Shown here piece by piece: positions 54,261 to 64,000 of a DNA stretch of 64,000 nt; positions within the stretch are counted from its first letter, which is position 1, and each line of letters opens with the position of its first letter. The DNA comes from Chlorops oryzae (Eukaryota; Arthropoda; Insecta; Diptera; Chloropidae). The stretch lies in the NCBI GenBank assembly GCA_020466095.1, contig CM035807.1, forward strand, positions 55,474,555 through 55,538,554, given 5' to 3'. A program made the position numbers and the translations under genes. The notes under the pieces are model-generated. The model was not told where the DNA came from. It worked only from the letters and a program-made list of their open reading frames with translations, and did no database searches.

Positions 54261-56897
54261 CCCCTTGTGGACCATGACCTGAACGTTTTGAAGTTTTTAA
54301 ATTTTTTGTGTGAAATATTATTTTTTGTGGTATTTTAAAGGCTCTTGTAATGTTCAAAATTTACCAAGGATCTGCAAGGATACGTAAGGCTACTGGTACT
54401 TATAAGTACCGTTGGTCCGGGGTGGTTCAAAAAATTACAAAGAAACTCAAAAATATTTTATCATATTTTATTGAAAGTTTTTATACAGTGGTACTATAAA
54501 TTATTTAATAATTATAGTGTTATTCTGACAGCAGTCTCAAGTTACTAAAAGTGACTAATAATGATTTTTCAGTATAAATAGAGACTGAAAAGTCTCTTAT
54601 AGTGCCAAGAGGCTGCTACAGAATTCCCCTATAGTCCACGAATTAATTAATGCCATGATATTTTGAAAAACAGTTCTTTTTATCATTGCAACATAAATAA
54701 ATTTTACAATGACTGCATTTGGAATATGGCTTTGATTGTATTTTATTTATGCTACAATATTCACATCGCCCTCGAGTGTCGACAAAAATTGGCCAATGGA
54801 CTCCGAGATTTCCTAAGCGAACATCCTTGCACACAGACTCGGTTTGGCCTCGGCGATTTTTAGAGACTGGAACAGATGGGTCTTCTTTGAAAGACTTAAG
54901 ACTTTTTCGAGTTATGGTTGGATCTTTCTGAGACATCAATCCCATTGAAACGGATTGTCTGTATTGCAGAAGTGTAATTTTTTCTGCAGACTGGCAATAA
55001 ACTACATAAGAATTGACGAATGCCATTTCTAACAGGTCCCAGAAGATCCTTTGCCACCACTTTTTAGATTTTCTATTTAGGCCATACGCACTTCGCAATT
55101 GATCCGCATGATCAACTCCACCCACAACTTTTGGACATTTTATATCTTTCATAACTCCATTTCGGTCTCTTCTGCCGACTGTTGTTGTTTCACTTCCATG
55201 AAAATTTGACGCCAAAAAAATTGGCTTGTTGTCTATCCATTTGAAAAAACTTATACCACTACAGCACACCCTGAAGTCGTAATCTCCTCTTTTCATATTT
55301 TTATCGATTTTCAAGTTCTTAGGGTTTCCTTTTCTATTGCAGCGAATAGTACCGCATGCTAGTGTTCTCTCTGTTTGTAATTTTTCGAGAAGCCGAACTG
55401 ATGTAAAATAGTTATCAAAGTATATTATCTTGTTTTTGCCCCACTCATTTTCAGTCAGTGACAGAACCACTCTTTCTCCAAGACCAAATGCAGCAAATTT
55501 TTCTTCTAAGGATTCATCCTTGCCTTGATATATGGAAAATTTTTTTGTATAGCCTCTTTGATCAGCTAAACACCAAACTTTATAACCTCTTTTTATTGGC
55601 TTCATTGGGCAATATTGTTTCATAGTATTGCGGCCTTTGAACAATATCATTGATTCGTCAACGGAAAGCTGACGAGTGCCATAGTAGAGTGACCCAAAAG
55701 TTTTATTCAACCCATCAATCATAGGTCTAAGTTTGAAAAGACGATCACTGTTGTCTTTCGGAATCTTGGAGTTGTCATTGACGTGAAGGCTGCTCAATAT
55801 CTCATCGAATCTATTTCGGCTCATAGTTTTGCCAATTATGTCCAAAGAAAATCCATTGCACGTGCTCCAGTAATCTTTTCAGCTTGGAAGTTCCAGGTAA
55901 CCCATAAAAAAATTTATGCCAATGAATGCATAAAACTCACTTTTTTTTCAAATTTAAACTTTTGTTCCTCTGAGTTGCGTATAAATTTGACTGAAATATA
56001 ATATTTTCTATTATATCGTTGATAAACGTAATGAAGTAATCTGTAGGTGTAACATGACTTTCAAATATTACTTCTACAGGTCCCTCTTGCAAAAAGTATT
56101 GTGGAATACTTGTCTCGTGTTCTTTTGACTTCCAATGGCGATTAGGCTCTTCTACAACGCTATGACGGCTGCCACTTTTTTTTGTTAGAGGTCTTTCGGC
56201 AGTATCGGCTTCACACTGACTTTCGTTTTGTTCAGGATGACTGGGTCGCTCTAATATTTCACATTTGGTAGGATTGTCGATCGAAACATTTTCGTCGAAT
56301 ACTTCTTGCAAATATTCGTTTAAAATTTCATCATTACAAGGTATATTTTCGTCATGTTCCTCTTCATCACTTTCAACATCGGTATTCAGGGAATCGTCAT
56401 CAGGTATTAATTCCAAAATTTCCAAAATTTGAACGGTATCGAGGCGCTTACTTTGGATTGCTGCCATTGCCTTTTGAAAAAAACGAAGTTATAAATATAA
56501 CAATGAAACTAATGCTGAGAGCCCAACGGTATTTACCCGTCCACTTTATATTTTTCCCAAAAAAAAAGATAATTGGAAAAATATCCCTTTTTTAAATAGT
56601 CAAACGAGTAATCAACGCTTTGTTTTTCAACATTAACGGTTGAAATGTTTCAATTATAGATATTTTTAAATAAAGCAATTGAAGTCAGACAAACTTGCGC
56701 GTACAGCTGGAACACATTTAGAATTTCAGTTATTCTGAGAAGCCGGGGTTGCCGATATTCGAAAAAAATATCAGATTTAATCTACTATGATGTACTTTAA
56801 AGTACCCACTGCCGAAAATATCATAAATAAGTTTTTACTACCAGTTATGAGCCGATTATAGTAAAGGTACTTCTAAGTACCGTCGGTCGGCAAAGAG
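54261..56897 (-). mobile_element. piggyBac element inside the LTR
   Basis: Flanked by TTAA at 54257-54260 and 56898-56901; removing it restores an LTR matching the other copy. Ends CCCCTTGTGGACC and, complemented, CTCTTTGCCGACC are similar inverted termini. It is 2637 bp with one transposase gene on the minus strand, broken. Confidence 0.93.
54643..56467 (-). pseudogene. piggyBac transposase (frameshift and stop)
   Basis: The N-terminal frame (56467-55937) is acidic (DDDSLNTDVESDEEEHDEN) and enters the conserved core at FITFINDI. A frameshift in an A run near 55940 leads to FYAFIGINFFMGYLELP, then a TGA near 55880 where Trp is expected, and the long frame 55845-54643. Core acidic residues are in LSVDESMILFKGR, YFDNYFTSV and KVVGGVDHADQLR, matching the DDD(D) set of DDE_Tnp_1_7. 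The C-terminus has the Cys-rich finger CEYCSINK...CSHCKIYLC. The enzyme would excise at TTAA without footprint (family knowledge). Only two lesions are seen, so inactivation is fairly recent. Confidence 0.92.
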
Positions 56898-56979
56898 TTA
56901 AGGTAACATTTGAATGCTTTAAGGGTTTTTTAAAATGAGGCAACGTTTGAATGTTGCTTAGTAGCCTTTATCCATGACA

Positions 56980-57472
56980 CCTTCCCTTTTTGGGGAAAAA
57001 AAAAATTCTTAGTTTGCGAGAGAATATTTTTTTTTTCTTTTGTGTATAGTTAAATTTATGTGGTATATATTGCTAACTTATATGTTTTGGTTACCCGCGT
57101 ATGGGATTATAGATATTGGTGAAGTTATGATTTATTGTATACAATGGTTAATTACAGTATATTTTTATTTTATATTTTTGATTTTTTTTTTCATTTATTA
57201 ATTTTTCTTTTTTTTGTTAAGTTGATGTCAAATATTTGCAATTAAGCTTTGTGTTATTATGTTATGTATCATAATAAAATGAGATGTTGCGTAGTAGCTG
57301 AATATTTTCAATAAGTACTTATTTTGCTTATGCTAATTTATATCTATTTGTATGTATAAGATTTTCCTGTTTGTGAAGAAATTTTGAATTTACTTAAATG
57401 ATTATTTTTTTTTTTTTTTAATGATGTAAGATGATTGATTAAAAAATTGTTTTTTTTTCAGTCACATTTTAC
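56980..57472 (-). other. 3' untranslated part of the gag-only element
   Basis: T-rich non-coding sequence between the gag stop and the 3' LTR, ending in the purine tract on the minus strand. Confidence 0.65.
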
Positions 57473-59068
57473 TTAAAATTCGTCTTCGAATGTTGTACCC
57501 AATTTTTTAATATATTCTGCTATAGTGATCATTTTCATAGGGCCTACTTGATCGACTATCTTTTCTAATAAGTGGTTGTAAGGGTCTAAATATGTTGTTT
57601 TCTGTTTTATGGTACGGTCAAGAGATGTTCTCTGAAAAGCATTGTCATTGCAATTGTACGTTACTTCGGGGTTCTTATAGGTTTTTTCTTTGATATTTCG
57701 AATTTTAATAGTTGCTTTTTGATGCAAAACTTCTCCCTGTGTATCATTTGAATTTTTCAATTTTTCTAATTTAAGAATATTTTTCCCCTTGCTTTCCGTT
57801 TTCGCATGTAATTCATTGCGTTTGAGATTCCTCATTGTATCGATCTTTCCGTGTCGATTTTCAAAAGGTCGATGTTTTGGTTCAATATTTATTTTAAGTT
57901 CTTTATTTTTCTTTGAAATATGTATTTTCGATGCCATATTTTTCATTTCTTCTTCATCTTTCTTTATTTTCAGTTCATGATTTTCATTTTGAAGTAATAA
58001 TAATTGATTTTTTAACTGAACGATTTTCTCATTTGACTCTTTATTTGACGAACTTATATCTCTTTTCATGGTTGCGAATTTCTTTTTAAAATTCTTTTTC
58101 AATTCTTTGATTTTTATTGACATATCCATAATTTTATCCTTTAAATTTTGTTGTTCAGATTTTGATTTTTCCAATTCTTGGTTCGCCTGTTTTGCATACT
58201 GGAGTGACAAAATGTTCTCTTGGTTCTTTTGCTCTAGCAGTTCTTGCCTATCAGCGATTTTAAGCGACGGTCTCCTCAATTCAATGGCACTTATGTCGAT
58301 TTTCTGACTCATGATTTCATTTTGGTAGTTGTTGTAATTATTGTTACTATTTCTGTTATAACCGTTGCTGAAATTGTTTGTATGTTGGTGGTTATAGTTA
58401 ATGTTCCCGTATCTGTAGTTCGAGTTACGATTTCTATTATATCCTCGATATGAACTCTGACCTCGATTAAAGGAATTATTTCGGCCTCTGTTTCTGCCGG
58501 AAAATTGTTGTCTGTTTATATAATTTATTTGAATCGTTCCTGTGCTTTCAGAACCTAACTCAACAAATTTACTTATTGCCTCACTAACTGACCCAAAGTG
58601 GCTTGCTCGCATCAGCATTTTTACTTCGTCTGATTTTGCATTTGTTTTAATTGCTTTGACTGCCGAATATGCTGTGTATTGTTTTGCAAGCGCCGGCGTC
58701 AAACCGTCTGAAATATTTGCGCTTTCGAGCTGTGCAGCTAGGGTTTCTATTTCTTTTGCAAAGTCGTTGTCAGATTTTTGTTGTTGTTTTATGCTGAGCA
58801 TTCTTGTTGTAATCGAGTGTGCTGGCTCATGTTTCACATTTTGTTTTAATATGTTTTTTATTGCAATTATAGTATTTTCATTTGTTATCAGTCTGCCAAC
58901 GTTTTGTGTTAATTTTTTTTTTATTAATAAAATTGCAATAGCCTCATGTTCGCCTTTGATGGTGTCAAGTAAATCTAGTGCATTAATGAATTTATCAAGG
59001 TTTTCGATTTTTCCATCGAATTCTGGTAATAGCTCTACAGCTGTGTTTATCAAGTCAATTGGTGTCAT
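57473..59068 (-). CDS. gag: 412/mdg1-type Gag with long coiled-coil tail
   Basis: 531 codons, uninterrupted. The start MTPIDLINTAVELLPEFDGK, then DALDLLDTIKGEHEAIAI, LITNENTI and ISDGLTPALAKQYTAYSAVK, is the capsid pattern of 412/mdg1 elements. Residues ~190-255 are Arg/Asn/Gly/Tyr-rich (NRGQSSYRGYNRNRNSNYRY), the RNA-binding segment used by this group instead of a zinc knuckle. Residues ~270-400 are Gln/Glu/Lys-rich with heptad-like spacing (QANQELEKSKSEQQNLKDKI), a probable coiled coil, then a basic tail. Typical 412-type Gags lack such a tail, which occupies the place of Pol. It forms the particle that packages element RNA (family knowledge). + strand ORFs overlapping it are shadows. Confidence 0.87.
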   Translation of the reverse strand: MTPIDLINTAVELLPEFDGKIENLDKFINALDLLDTIKGEHEAIAILLIKKKLTQNVGRLITNENTIIAIKNILKQNVKHEPAHSITTRMLSIKQQQKSDNDFAKEIETLAAQLESANISDGLTPALAKQYTAYSAVKAIKTNAKSDEVKMLMRASHFGSVSEAISKFVELGSESTGTIQINYINRQQFSGRNRGRNNSFNRGQSSYRGYNRNRNSNYRYGNINYNHQHTNNFSNGYNRNSNNNYNNYQNEIMSQKIDISAIELRRPSLKIADRQELLEQKNQENILSLQYAKQANQELEKSKSEQQNLKDKIMDMSIKIKELKKNFKKKFATMKRDISSSNKESNEKIVQLKNQLLLLQNENHELKIKKDEEEMKNMASKIHISKKNKELKINIEPKHRPFENRHGKIDTMRNLKRNELHAKTESKGKNILKLEKLKNSNDTQGEVLHQKATIKIRNIKEKTYKNPEVTYNCNDNAFQRTSLDRTIKQKTTYLDPYNHLLEKIVDQVGPMKMITIAEYIKKLGTTFEDEF

Positions 59069-59863
59069 TTTGTTTGTTTTGGTCTTTTTTCTAAGTCAGA
59101 ATATTTATGTTTCAAAAAGGAATAAGTAATTTGATTTTTAGATTATTAATAAGTAAATACTTAATAAATTATAGTATTGGAAAATATTTGTGTAAAAATA
59201 TTGTTGCACATGTATTTTATGTATAATAATTTTTATCATAATTAAAAAAGATTTAAGTATGTACTTTCATTGACGAATAGATTATGCTCTATTTTGGGTG
59301 GCAAAATAAAATTCGCTTAATTCGAAAATGATTTATGTTTAAAGTTAAAATGAGATTTAACATTTAATATTTATTTAAATTTTTAATTGGTGCTAAAAAA
59401 AATTTAATTTGATTGAATATATATATATAGGTGACTTAGCTGTTCACTCGTGGCTTGTATAGATGGACAGATGTTTGCGTTGCCGGGCGTTGCTAGTGCT
59501 GCCACGGTTGATGGCTTCTACTGTGCCGGGCGTTGCTAGTGCTGCCACGGTTGATGCGTTACAGATGATTTCGGTTGATGCGTTATATATGATTTTTGCT
59601 GCTGATAAATTGTTAAAGCTGTCCCCCATGCTCAATCGTTGAGGGGTGTTGGGCCTCAGGCAGGGAGGCACTCTTCTTATATATTTTTTAAGTTTGATTG
59701 ACGTCCTTTAAAGTTGTATTAGTCCTTAGATGTGTTGAGAAGTTATGAATTGTTAACTTTTTCTCAATTAATTGTGTATTTTTTGGTTTACATAACCACA
59801 AGCCGTTCAAGCACTTGTAGGTGCTAGTACCCAGTTTTCAAATAATTAATTTGTGAACGTTTT

Positions 59864-59908
<45 letters not shown>

Positions 59909-60168
59909 CAATAAAGAATTTTGTTTTTCGTTGTCAATCAAAATTAAATGTTTGTTTTTTTTTTTTGTAAGATTTGAGCAAAATATTTAAGCTTGAAAGT
60001 TTTGTATAAAATTATTTTTCGACAGTTATTTAAAAAATATAATATATATTTTTTGTTTCGCACTTTGTCTTTTTCTTCTTCTTTTTACGCATTTTCACGA
60101 TTTTCACTTTCACATTTTTATTTTTAATAATTTTTTCGCTCAAGGGTTCGCGTATGGCCAAGGATCGC
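59069..60168 (-). other. Leader of the gag-only element
   Basis: Non-coding. It contains a 42 bp T run (59867-59908; A run in the sense strand) and an imperfect direct repeat of GCCGGGCGTTGCTAGTGCTG with CCACGGTTGATG (about 59483-59515 and 59526-59557). Confidence 0.65.
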
Positions 60169-60273
60169 CATGTAATTAAATAAATGTATGGGCAAGGATC
60201 GCCATGTAATTAAATAAAAGTATGGGCAAGGATCGCCATGTAATTAAATAAAAGTATCCTTTTTATATAAGAT
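60169..60273 (-). repeat. Triplicated LTR-end plus primer-site unit
   Basis: Three ~35 bp tandem copies of ATGGGCAAGGATCGCCATGT plus AATTAAATAAAAGT join the LTR to the leader. In the element sense each unit is the last ~17 bp of the LTR followed by TGGCGATCCTTGCC, so the LTR end and primer-binding site occur three times (candidate LTR limits at 60169, 60204 and 60239). Confidence 0.8.
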
Positions 60274-60784
60274 TGAAATATTTATATTTTATTTAAGAGT
60301 GATCGGCAGTATACAGCGCGAGCCAGTATCAGCCCGATCACTTTGAAGATTCTTACACCAATTTATTATTCTAACAAACAATTCCTATATTTATACTGAA
60401 TTTTTATAGGGTCATGGATTGACTGCCCTTTGCTTTGTGACTCAATAGTCAAATATGCGAAAGAGGATCGCTAGAATCGGATGGCACATGTGCAATCGAT
60501 TAGTGCATGACACTTGAGGAGCGGCATTCTTTCGTTTGGGTCGATTGTAATTAGAGCGAGCGTGGAGTTGGTGTTATGACAAAGAATGTCGTTAGGTTGA
60601 ACTAATAGTGTGAGGTCGCAATGCACTTGCATTGGACGAAAGTGTATAATTACGGCGTCTGCTAGAATGCCGAAATTGGATTTAGAAATATGTTTGTGTT
60701 AAGGTAACATTTGAATGCTTTAAGGGTTTTTTAAAATGAGGCAACGTTTGAATGTTGCTTAGTAGCCTTTTTCCATGACAGTTT

Positions 60785-61895
60785 TGCTGTAGCACAAATG
60801 GCGACAATTTTAAAATCAGAAGCTGTTCGAAAAGTTTGGAAAGACAGGGAAGAAGGCTAATTGGCCTATATGATGAAGCTTGTGTAGGGTCTTTTCCTGG
60901 TTTTCGTACCATTGTAATAACTGATCTCTTCCATTGTTTTGGGCAATATCCATACATTATAATTGCATTGAAAAGGCCTGTTATGAACTGTAATGCTACA
61001 AAAGGTAAGCATTTTATCATTTTGGGAGTAATAAAGTCATGCCCTGGAGCTTTTTTGCAGACTAATTTTTTCTTGACGACGTCAACTACTTCACTAGGAG
61101 TTATTTGTATATTAATTTGCTGATTGTTATCGGGCTGTGGTAGAAGAGGATAGAACCCTTTACGTGGATTCGGTTGGAATACCTTGTTCAGATGCTTAGC
61201 AAATACTGCGGCTTTATCTTCATCGTTTCGCGCCCACCCACCGTTAGAATCTCTAAGAGGGGAATCACTTTCGACTGGAGTCTTAAGACATCGGCTTGTT
61301 CGCCATAGAGATGTTTTGTTATTGCCTCTTGGTGAAAGACTTTGTACAAAGTTATGTTTGTTAAGTTCTTTTTCCTTCAAAAGAGCTGCTTTTAGCTTTT
61401 TTCAGCTTCCCTAAGTCTATATTTAGATGCTGGGGATCGGGTTTGTTGCCATTCCCTCCTGCATCTTCTTTTAATAGCTACGAGATGTTCGATTTCAGTA
61501 TTTGTCAAAGGATTCGTTTCTTTATGGATATACTTTGGCGTAGAATTTTCTGCTGCTATGGATAGCATTGTACTAAATACTGTAACAGCATCATCGATAT
61601 GCTTTTTACTTTCAATTTTGTAATTTGTGTGTATATGTGAGCTTATATACTTTTTATATTTAAGCCAGTTAGTATTGGGATTTGTTAACCTGTGTGGAAA
61701 CTCAGCTAGAGTTGGTCTTTCTTTCAAAAGGAATATCACTGGGGAATGATCAGAGGAGAGATCAAGTGATACTTGAGCTGATATGGATTCTCTTTTGATG
61801 CCCCTTAAAATGCCAAAATCTATAAGGTCTGGGATTTTATTTGGATCTGTTGGCCAGTATGTAGGTTGTCTAGGTGATACAAAGTCGAAATTATT
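60785..61895 (-). pseudogene. jockey LINE ORF2, endonuclease end and 5' part of RT
   Basis: The endonuclease end (SSDHSPVIFLL) and linker occupy 61895-61392; a frameshift in an A run near 61395-61400 separates them from 61380-60785. The latter carries KKAPGHDFITPKMIK, VITMVRKPGKDPTQ and SSYRPISLLP, the RT fingers of jockey-clade elements. It ends at the LTR insertion; the frame then runs on into LTR sequence (CHGKRLLSN...), which is not part of the gene. Confidence 0.88.
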
Positions 61896-61905
61896 ACTCC
61901 TATTG

Positions 61906-61908
<3 letters not shown>

Positions 61909-61946
<38 letters not shown>

Positions 61947-64000
61947 GTCTATGAACACAGGTTCTTACAGACTACTATGAATTAATTTCTAGATTAAATT
62001 ACTATTTACAGAATATTATTTAAAACTAACTTTAAGCTAACCTTAGAAAGACAAAAATCAATAGCGTTGTTTAGGGCAACGTTATTATAGGCCATTTCAG
62101 CCCTATAAATGGGCGCATACATTGCATAGTTAGTGCGCCGTAGGCCAAGGTAGAAGGCATCTACATGTCTAAGGGCCCTAGAAGGGACATTGAATTCAAT
62201 TAAATTGAGCAATGCAGGAAAATCAATCCTTGCACTGACAATGTCTGCAATAAAGAGTAGCGAAATTATAGTGCGTCTAGTCTCTAAGGATTTCAAACCA
62301 ATGAGCATGCACCGTGCATAGTAAGGCGGAAGATGATCTTCAAAATTCATGGACCGTAAAGCAAAACGCAAGAAAGATTTTTGAACACGTTCAATGCGTG
62401 CAGTGTGCGAGGCATAGAACGGGCTCCAAATAACTGCTGCGTATTCTAATTTTGAGCGCACTAAAGATATGTAAAGCGTTTTTAGAGTGTAAGGATCTAA
62501 AAAGTTTATTGAGTTCCTTCTCACAAATGCAAGCATTGCGTATGCTTTTGGAACAATATAATTAATATGGTGGATAAACGTAAATTTCCTGTCAAAGACA
62601 ACTCCCAAATCCCTGACAACATCTACGCGAATGAGTTGAAAACCACCCAGGACGTAGGAAGTTTCAATTACATTATCTGATTTAGAAAAAATCGTGTATG
62701 CACATTTTGCCAAATTTAGGAATAAATGATTCTTAACACACCAAGTATGCAAGTAATTAAGATCCGATTGTAAGTTTGAGGAGTCTGCCAAGCCATTAAT
62801 TTTACTAAAAATTTTTAGGTCATCAGCGAACAGAAGACAACTAGAGCGTAGAAAAACTTTAGTTATATCATTTATGAAAATTATAAATAACAACGGTCCC
62901 AGGATACTGCCTTGCGGGACACCAGATGTTGCTACAAAGGGCTTAGATTTAACATTATCAATGCATACTGCAGAAAGTCTATTATGAAGATAGGATTTGA
63001 GCCAGTTCAGAAAGTTGGAATGAAATCCGATAGCAGCCAGTTTATTTAACAAAATAGAATGGGCTACCTTGTCGAACGCCTTTGAAAAATCCGTATATAT
63101 TACGTCAACTTGAGATCCTTGAGAAAAAGCAGAGATACAAAACTCCACCAAAACCGTTAGATTAGTTACAGTAGATCTGCCCGGAACAAAGCCATGTTGA
63201 TATGGTGATATAAAGCTTTTTACTGCAAAGAACATTTTGTCTTTAACAATTGATTCTAACAATTTACTAACATTTGAAAGTTTAGAGATTGGTCTATAGT
63301 TAGCAATATCATTTTTGTTACCCGATTTAAAAATCGGTGTTATAAGAGCTTTCTTCCAGTCATCAATAAAAACACCAGATGACAAAGATTTATTAAAAAT
63401 CAATTTCAACGGCGTAACTATAGATAGGGCGCAATTTTTTAGCAGAGTACCAGAAAACCCATCACTATCTAGTTTGGTAGAGCTTTTAATTTTAGAAATG
63501 GCGGATAATATATCAACATCCGCTAAGATTAATGATCCGAAATCCAAAGTGGACACATGGTCAGATAAATCAAGCATGCTGTCAACAGCAGGCTCAAAAT
63601 TCGAATTAAAAAAGTTTGCGAATAGGTTACATGATTCTACCACTGAAGAAGAAGTAGAATCATTCCAAAACAACTTTTTAGGGATATTTGAGCTAGTTTT
63701 TTTAGAATTTACGAACCTCCAAAACTCCTTTGGGTTGGATTTTATGTTCACTTCAAATTTAGAAATATACTGTCTGAATAGAAATTTATCCAGAAAATTA
63801 AATTCACGCATGTAATGCCTGTATTTGTAGAAGGAGCCAACATTTCCCGTAACAAGATATTTTTTATAAAATTTATTCCTTAAGTTTTTTAACTTTTTTA
63901 ATCCCGGAGTAGCCCAAGGTATTCTATAATTTTTGTAGGTAATACGAGGGATTAATTCATTGAACACATTATGAAGAATAGATTTAAAGCAATTAAACGC
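61909..64000 (-). mobile_element. CR1/L2-like LINE, 3' part (continues past the window)
   Basis: The 3' end is an (AAAT)n microsatellite on the minus strand (61909-61944), inserted in the endonuclease of the jockey-type LINE. The ORF is open from 62006 to the window end. A microsatellite tail rather than poly(A) fits CR1/L2-type LINEs; the exact clade is not assigned. Confidence 0.85.
62006..64000 (-). CDS. LINE reverse transcriptase, partial, intact frame
   Basis: At least 653 codons are open without a stop, continuing beyond 64000, so the start is not visible (an apparent start at 63967 is a GTG inside the frame). Motifs in order: post-endonuclease linker (WATPGLKKLKNLRNKFYKKY), RT fingers IFKSGNKNDIANYRPIS, HGFVPGRST, IYTDFSKAFDKV, SGVPQGSILGPLLF, catalytic LLFADDLKIFSKI (near 62819-62840, intact), VVRDLGVVFDRKFTF, and a C-terminal IWSPFY...RIERVQKSFLRF. 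All RT catalytic residues checked are present. It would prime cDNA synthesis at nicked target DNA (family knowledge). The + strand 166-codon ORF at 63315-63815 is a shadow. Confidence 0.93.
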   Translation of the reverse strand, partial: AFNCFKSILHNVFNELIPRITYKNYRIPWATPGLKKLKNLRNKFYKKYLVTGNVGSFYKYRHYMREFNFLDKFLFRQYISKFEVNIKSNPKEFWRFVNSKKTSSNIPKKLFWNDSTSSSVVESCNLFANFFNSNFEPAVDSMLDLSDHVSTLDFGSLILADVDILSAISKIKSSTKLDSDGFSGTLLKNCALSIVTPLKLIFNKSLSSGVFIDDWKKALITPIFKSGNKNDIANYRPISKLSNVSKLLESIVKDKMFFAVKSFISPYQHGFVPGRSTVTNLTVLVEFCISAFSQGSQVDVIYTDFSKAFDKVAHSILLNKLAAIGFHSNFLNWLKSYLHNRLSAVCIDNVKSKPFVATSGVPQGSILGPLLFIIFINDITKVFLRSSCLLFADDLKIFSKINGLADSSNLQSDLNYLHTWCVKNHLFLNLAKCAYTIFSKSDNVIETSYVLGGFQLIRVDVVRDLGVVFDRKFTFIHHINYIVPKAYAMLAFVRRNSINFLDPYTLKTLYISLVRSKLEYAAVIWSPFYASHTARIERVQKSFLRFALRSMNFEDHLPPYYARCMLIGLKSLETRRTIISLLFIADIVSARIDFPALLNLIEFNVPSRALRHVDAFYLGLRRTNYAMYAPIYRAEMAYNNVALNNAIDFCLSKVSLKLVLNNIL

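Larger units (their letters stand above)
53797..60780 (-). mobile_element. Gag-only 412/mdg1-type LTR retrotransposon
   Basis: Two ~542 bp LTRs (53797-56979 including a piggyBac insertion, and 60239-60780) begin TGTAATTAAAT and end CATGACA on the + strand and are flanked by GTTT (53793-53796, 60781-60784). The only internal gene is a 531-codon gag on the minus strand; no protease, RT or integrase is present in the 3.25 kb interior. On the minus strand a purine tract (CCCCAAAAAGGGAAGG) abuts the 3' LTR, and TGGCGATCCTTGCC follows the 5' LTR as primer site. It must rely on enzymes of a relative (inference). Confidence 0.88.
52141..61908 (-). mobile_element. jockey-type LINE, interrupted by two younger insertions
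   Basis: The 3' end is a poly(A) run (T16 on +, about 52141-52157) with AATAAA-like sequence before it. ORF2 is found in two blocks, 61895-60785 and 53792-52731, which join exactly when the LTR element and one copy of its GTTT target duplication are removed: SPFVLQQN runs on into IIPSHQFGFRE. A CR1/L2-like LINE interrupts it again at about 61909 within the endonuclease, so ORF1 and the 5' end are not in the window. Confidence 0.9.

Noticed and set aside
58542..59129. 195-codon + strand ORF
   Set aside because: Antisense to the 412-type gag; hydrophobic composition is the mirror of a Lys/Asn/Ile-rich gene.
1..64000. CRISPR arrays, riboswitches, operons
   Set aside because: No regularly spaced identical repeats with unique spacers and no bacterial gene layout; repeats seen are transposons, tandem units or microsatellites.

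Overview
The window reads as a transposable-element-dense, AT-rich stretch of an insect chromosome, most likely a fly (inference). The signs are irritans-type mariner, LOA-, jockey- and CR1/L2-like LINEs, Ty3/gypsy elements of 412/mdg1, 17.6-like and Osvaldo/Ulysses/Woot-like type, piggyBac, Harbinger and a DINE-1-like Helitron relative. I see no convincing host gene, no CRISPR array and no functional RNA gene. Nearly every supported protein belongs to a mobile element, and most are broken.

Layout. 1-4381 is a near-perfect palindrome (two 1.82 kb arms, ~0.74 kb spacer), each arm carrying a 386 bp Harbinger-type MITE. 4381-4700 is a diverged partial copy of the same family. 4950-7600 is a decayed gypsy pol, joined directly to a decayed protein tyrosine phosphatase (PTP) sequence at 7601-8342. 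9411-12705 holds ~305 bp units with tRNA-like A and B boxes, arranged as opposing tandem arrays and split by a 1.2 kb terminal-inverted-repeat element. 12.8-16.4 kb holds LTR fragments and a retroviral-type protease remnant. A deleted Harbinger element (16484-17595), an irritans mariner with an altered catalytic triad (18958-20243), a relic of an uncharacterised repetitive protein family (21622-22499), two MITEs, a mariner with an intact reading frame (24845-26132) and a DINE/Helentron-like element (to 27344) follow. 27.4-30.4 kb is unassigned.

30429-36161 is a full-length but dead LOA-type LINE flanked by a 10 bp target duplication and ending in five TTAGG/CCTAA units. 36388-49125 is a gypsy element with ~3.3 kb direct terminal repeats that themselves hold a ~225-codon ORF; its pol is one 1005-codon frame. 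50690-51777 is a 1.1 kb palindrome. From 52141 to the end is a four-element nest: a jockey-type LINE is interrupted by a gag-only 412-type LTR element whose LTR is interrupted by piggyBac, and the same LINE is also interrupted by a CR1/L2-like LINE that runs off the window.

The elements are not a working pathway; their relations are insertion order and sequence capture. The most unusual points are the pol-PTP junction, the long LTRs with their own ORF, the gag-only element with a coiled-coil tail and triplicated LTR-end/primer-site unit, and the opposing tRNA-like arrays.
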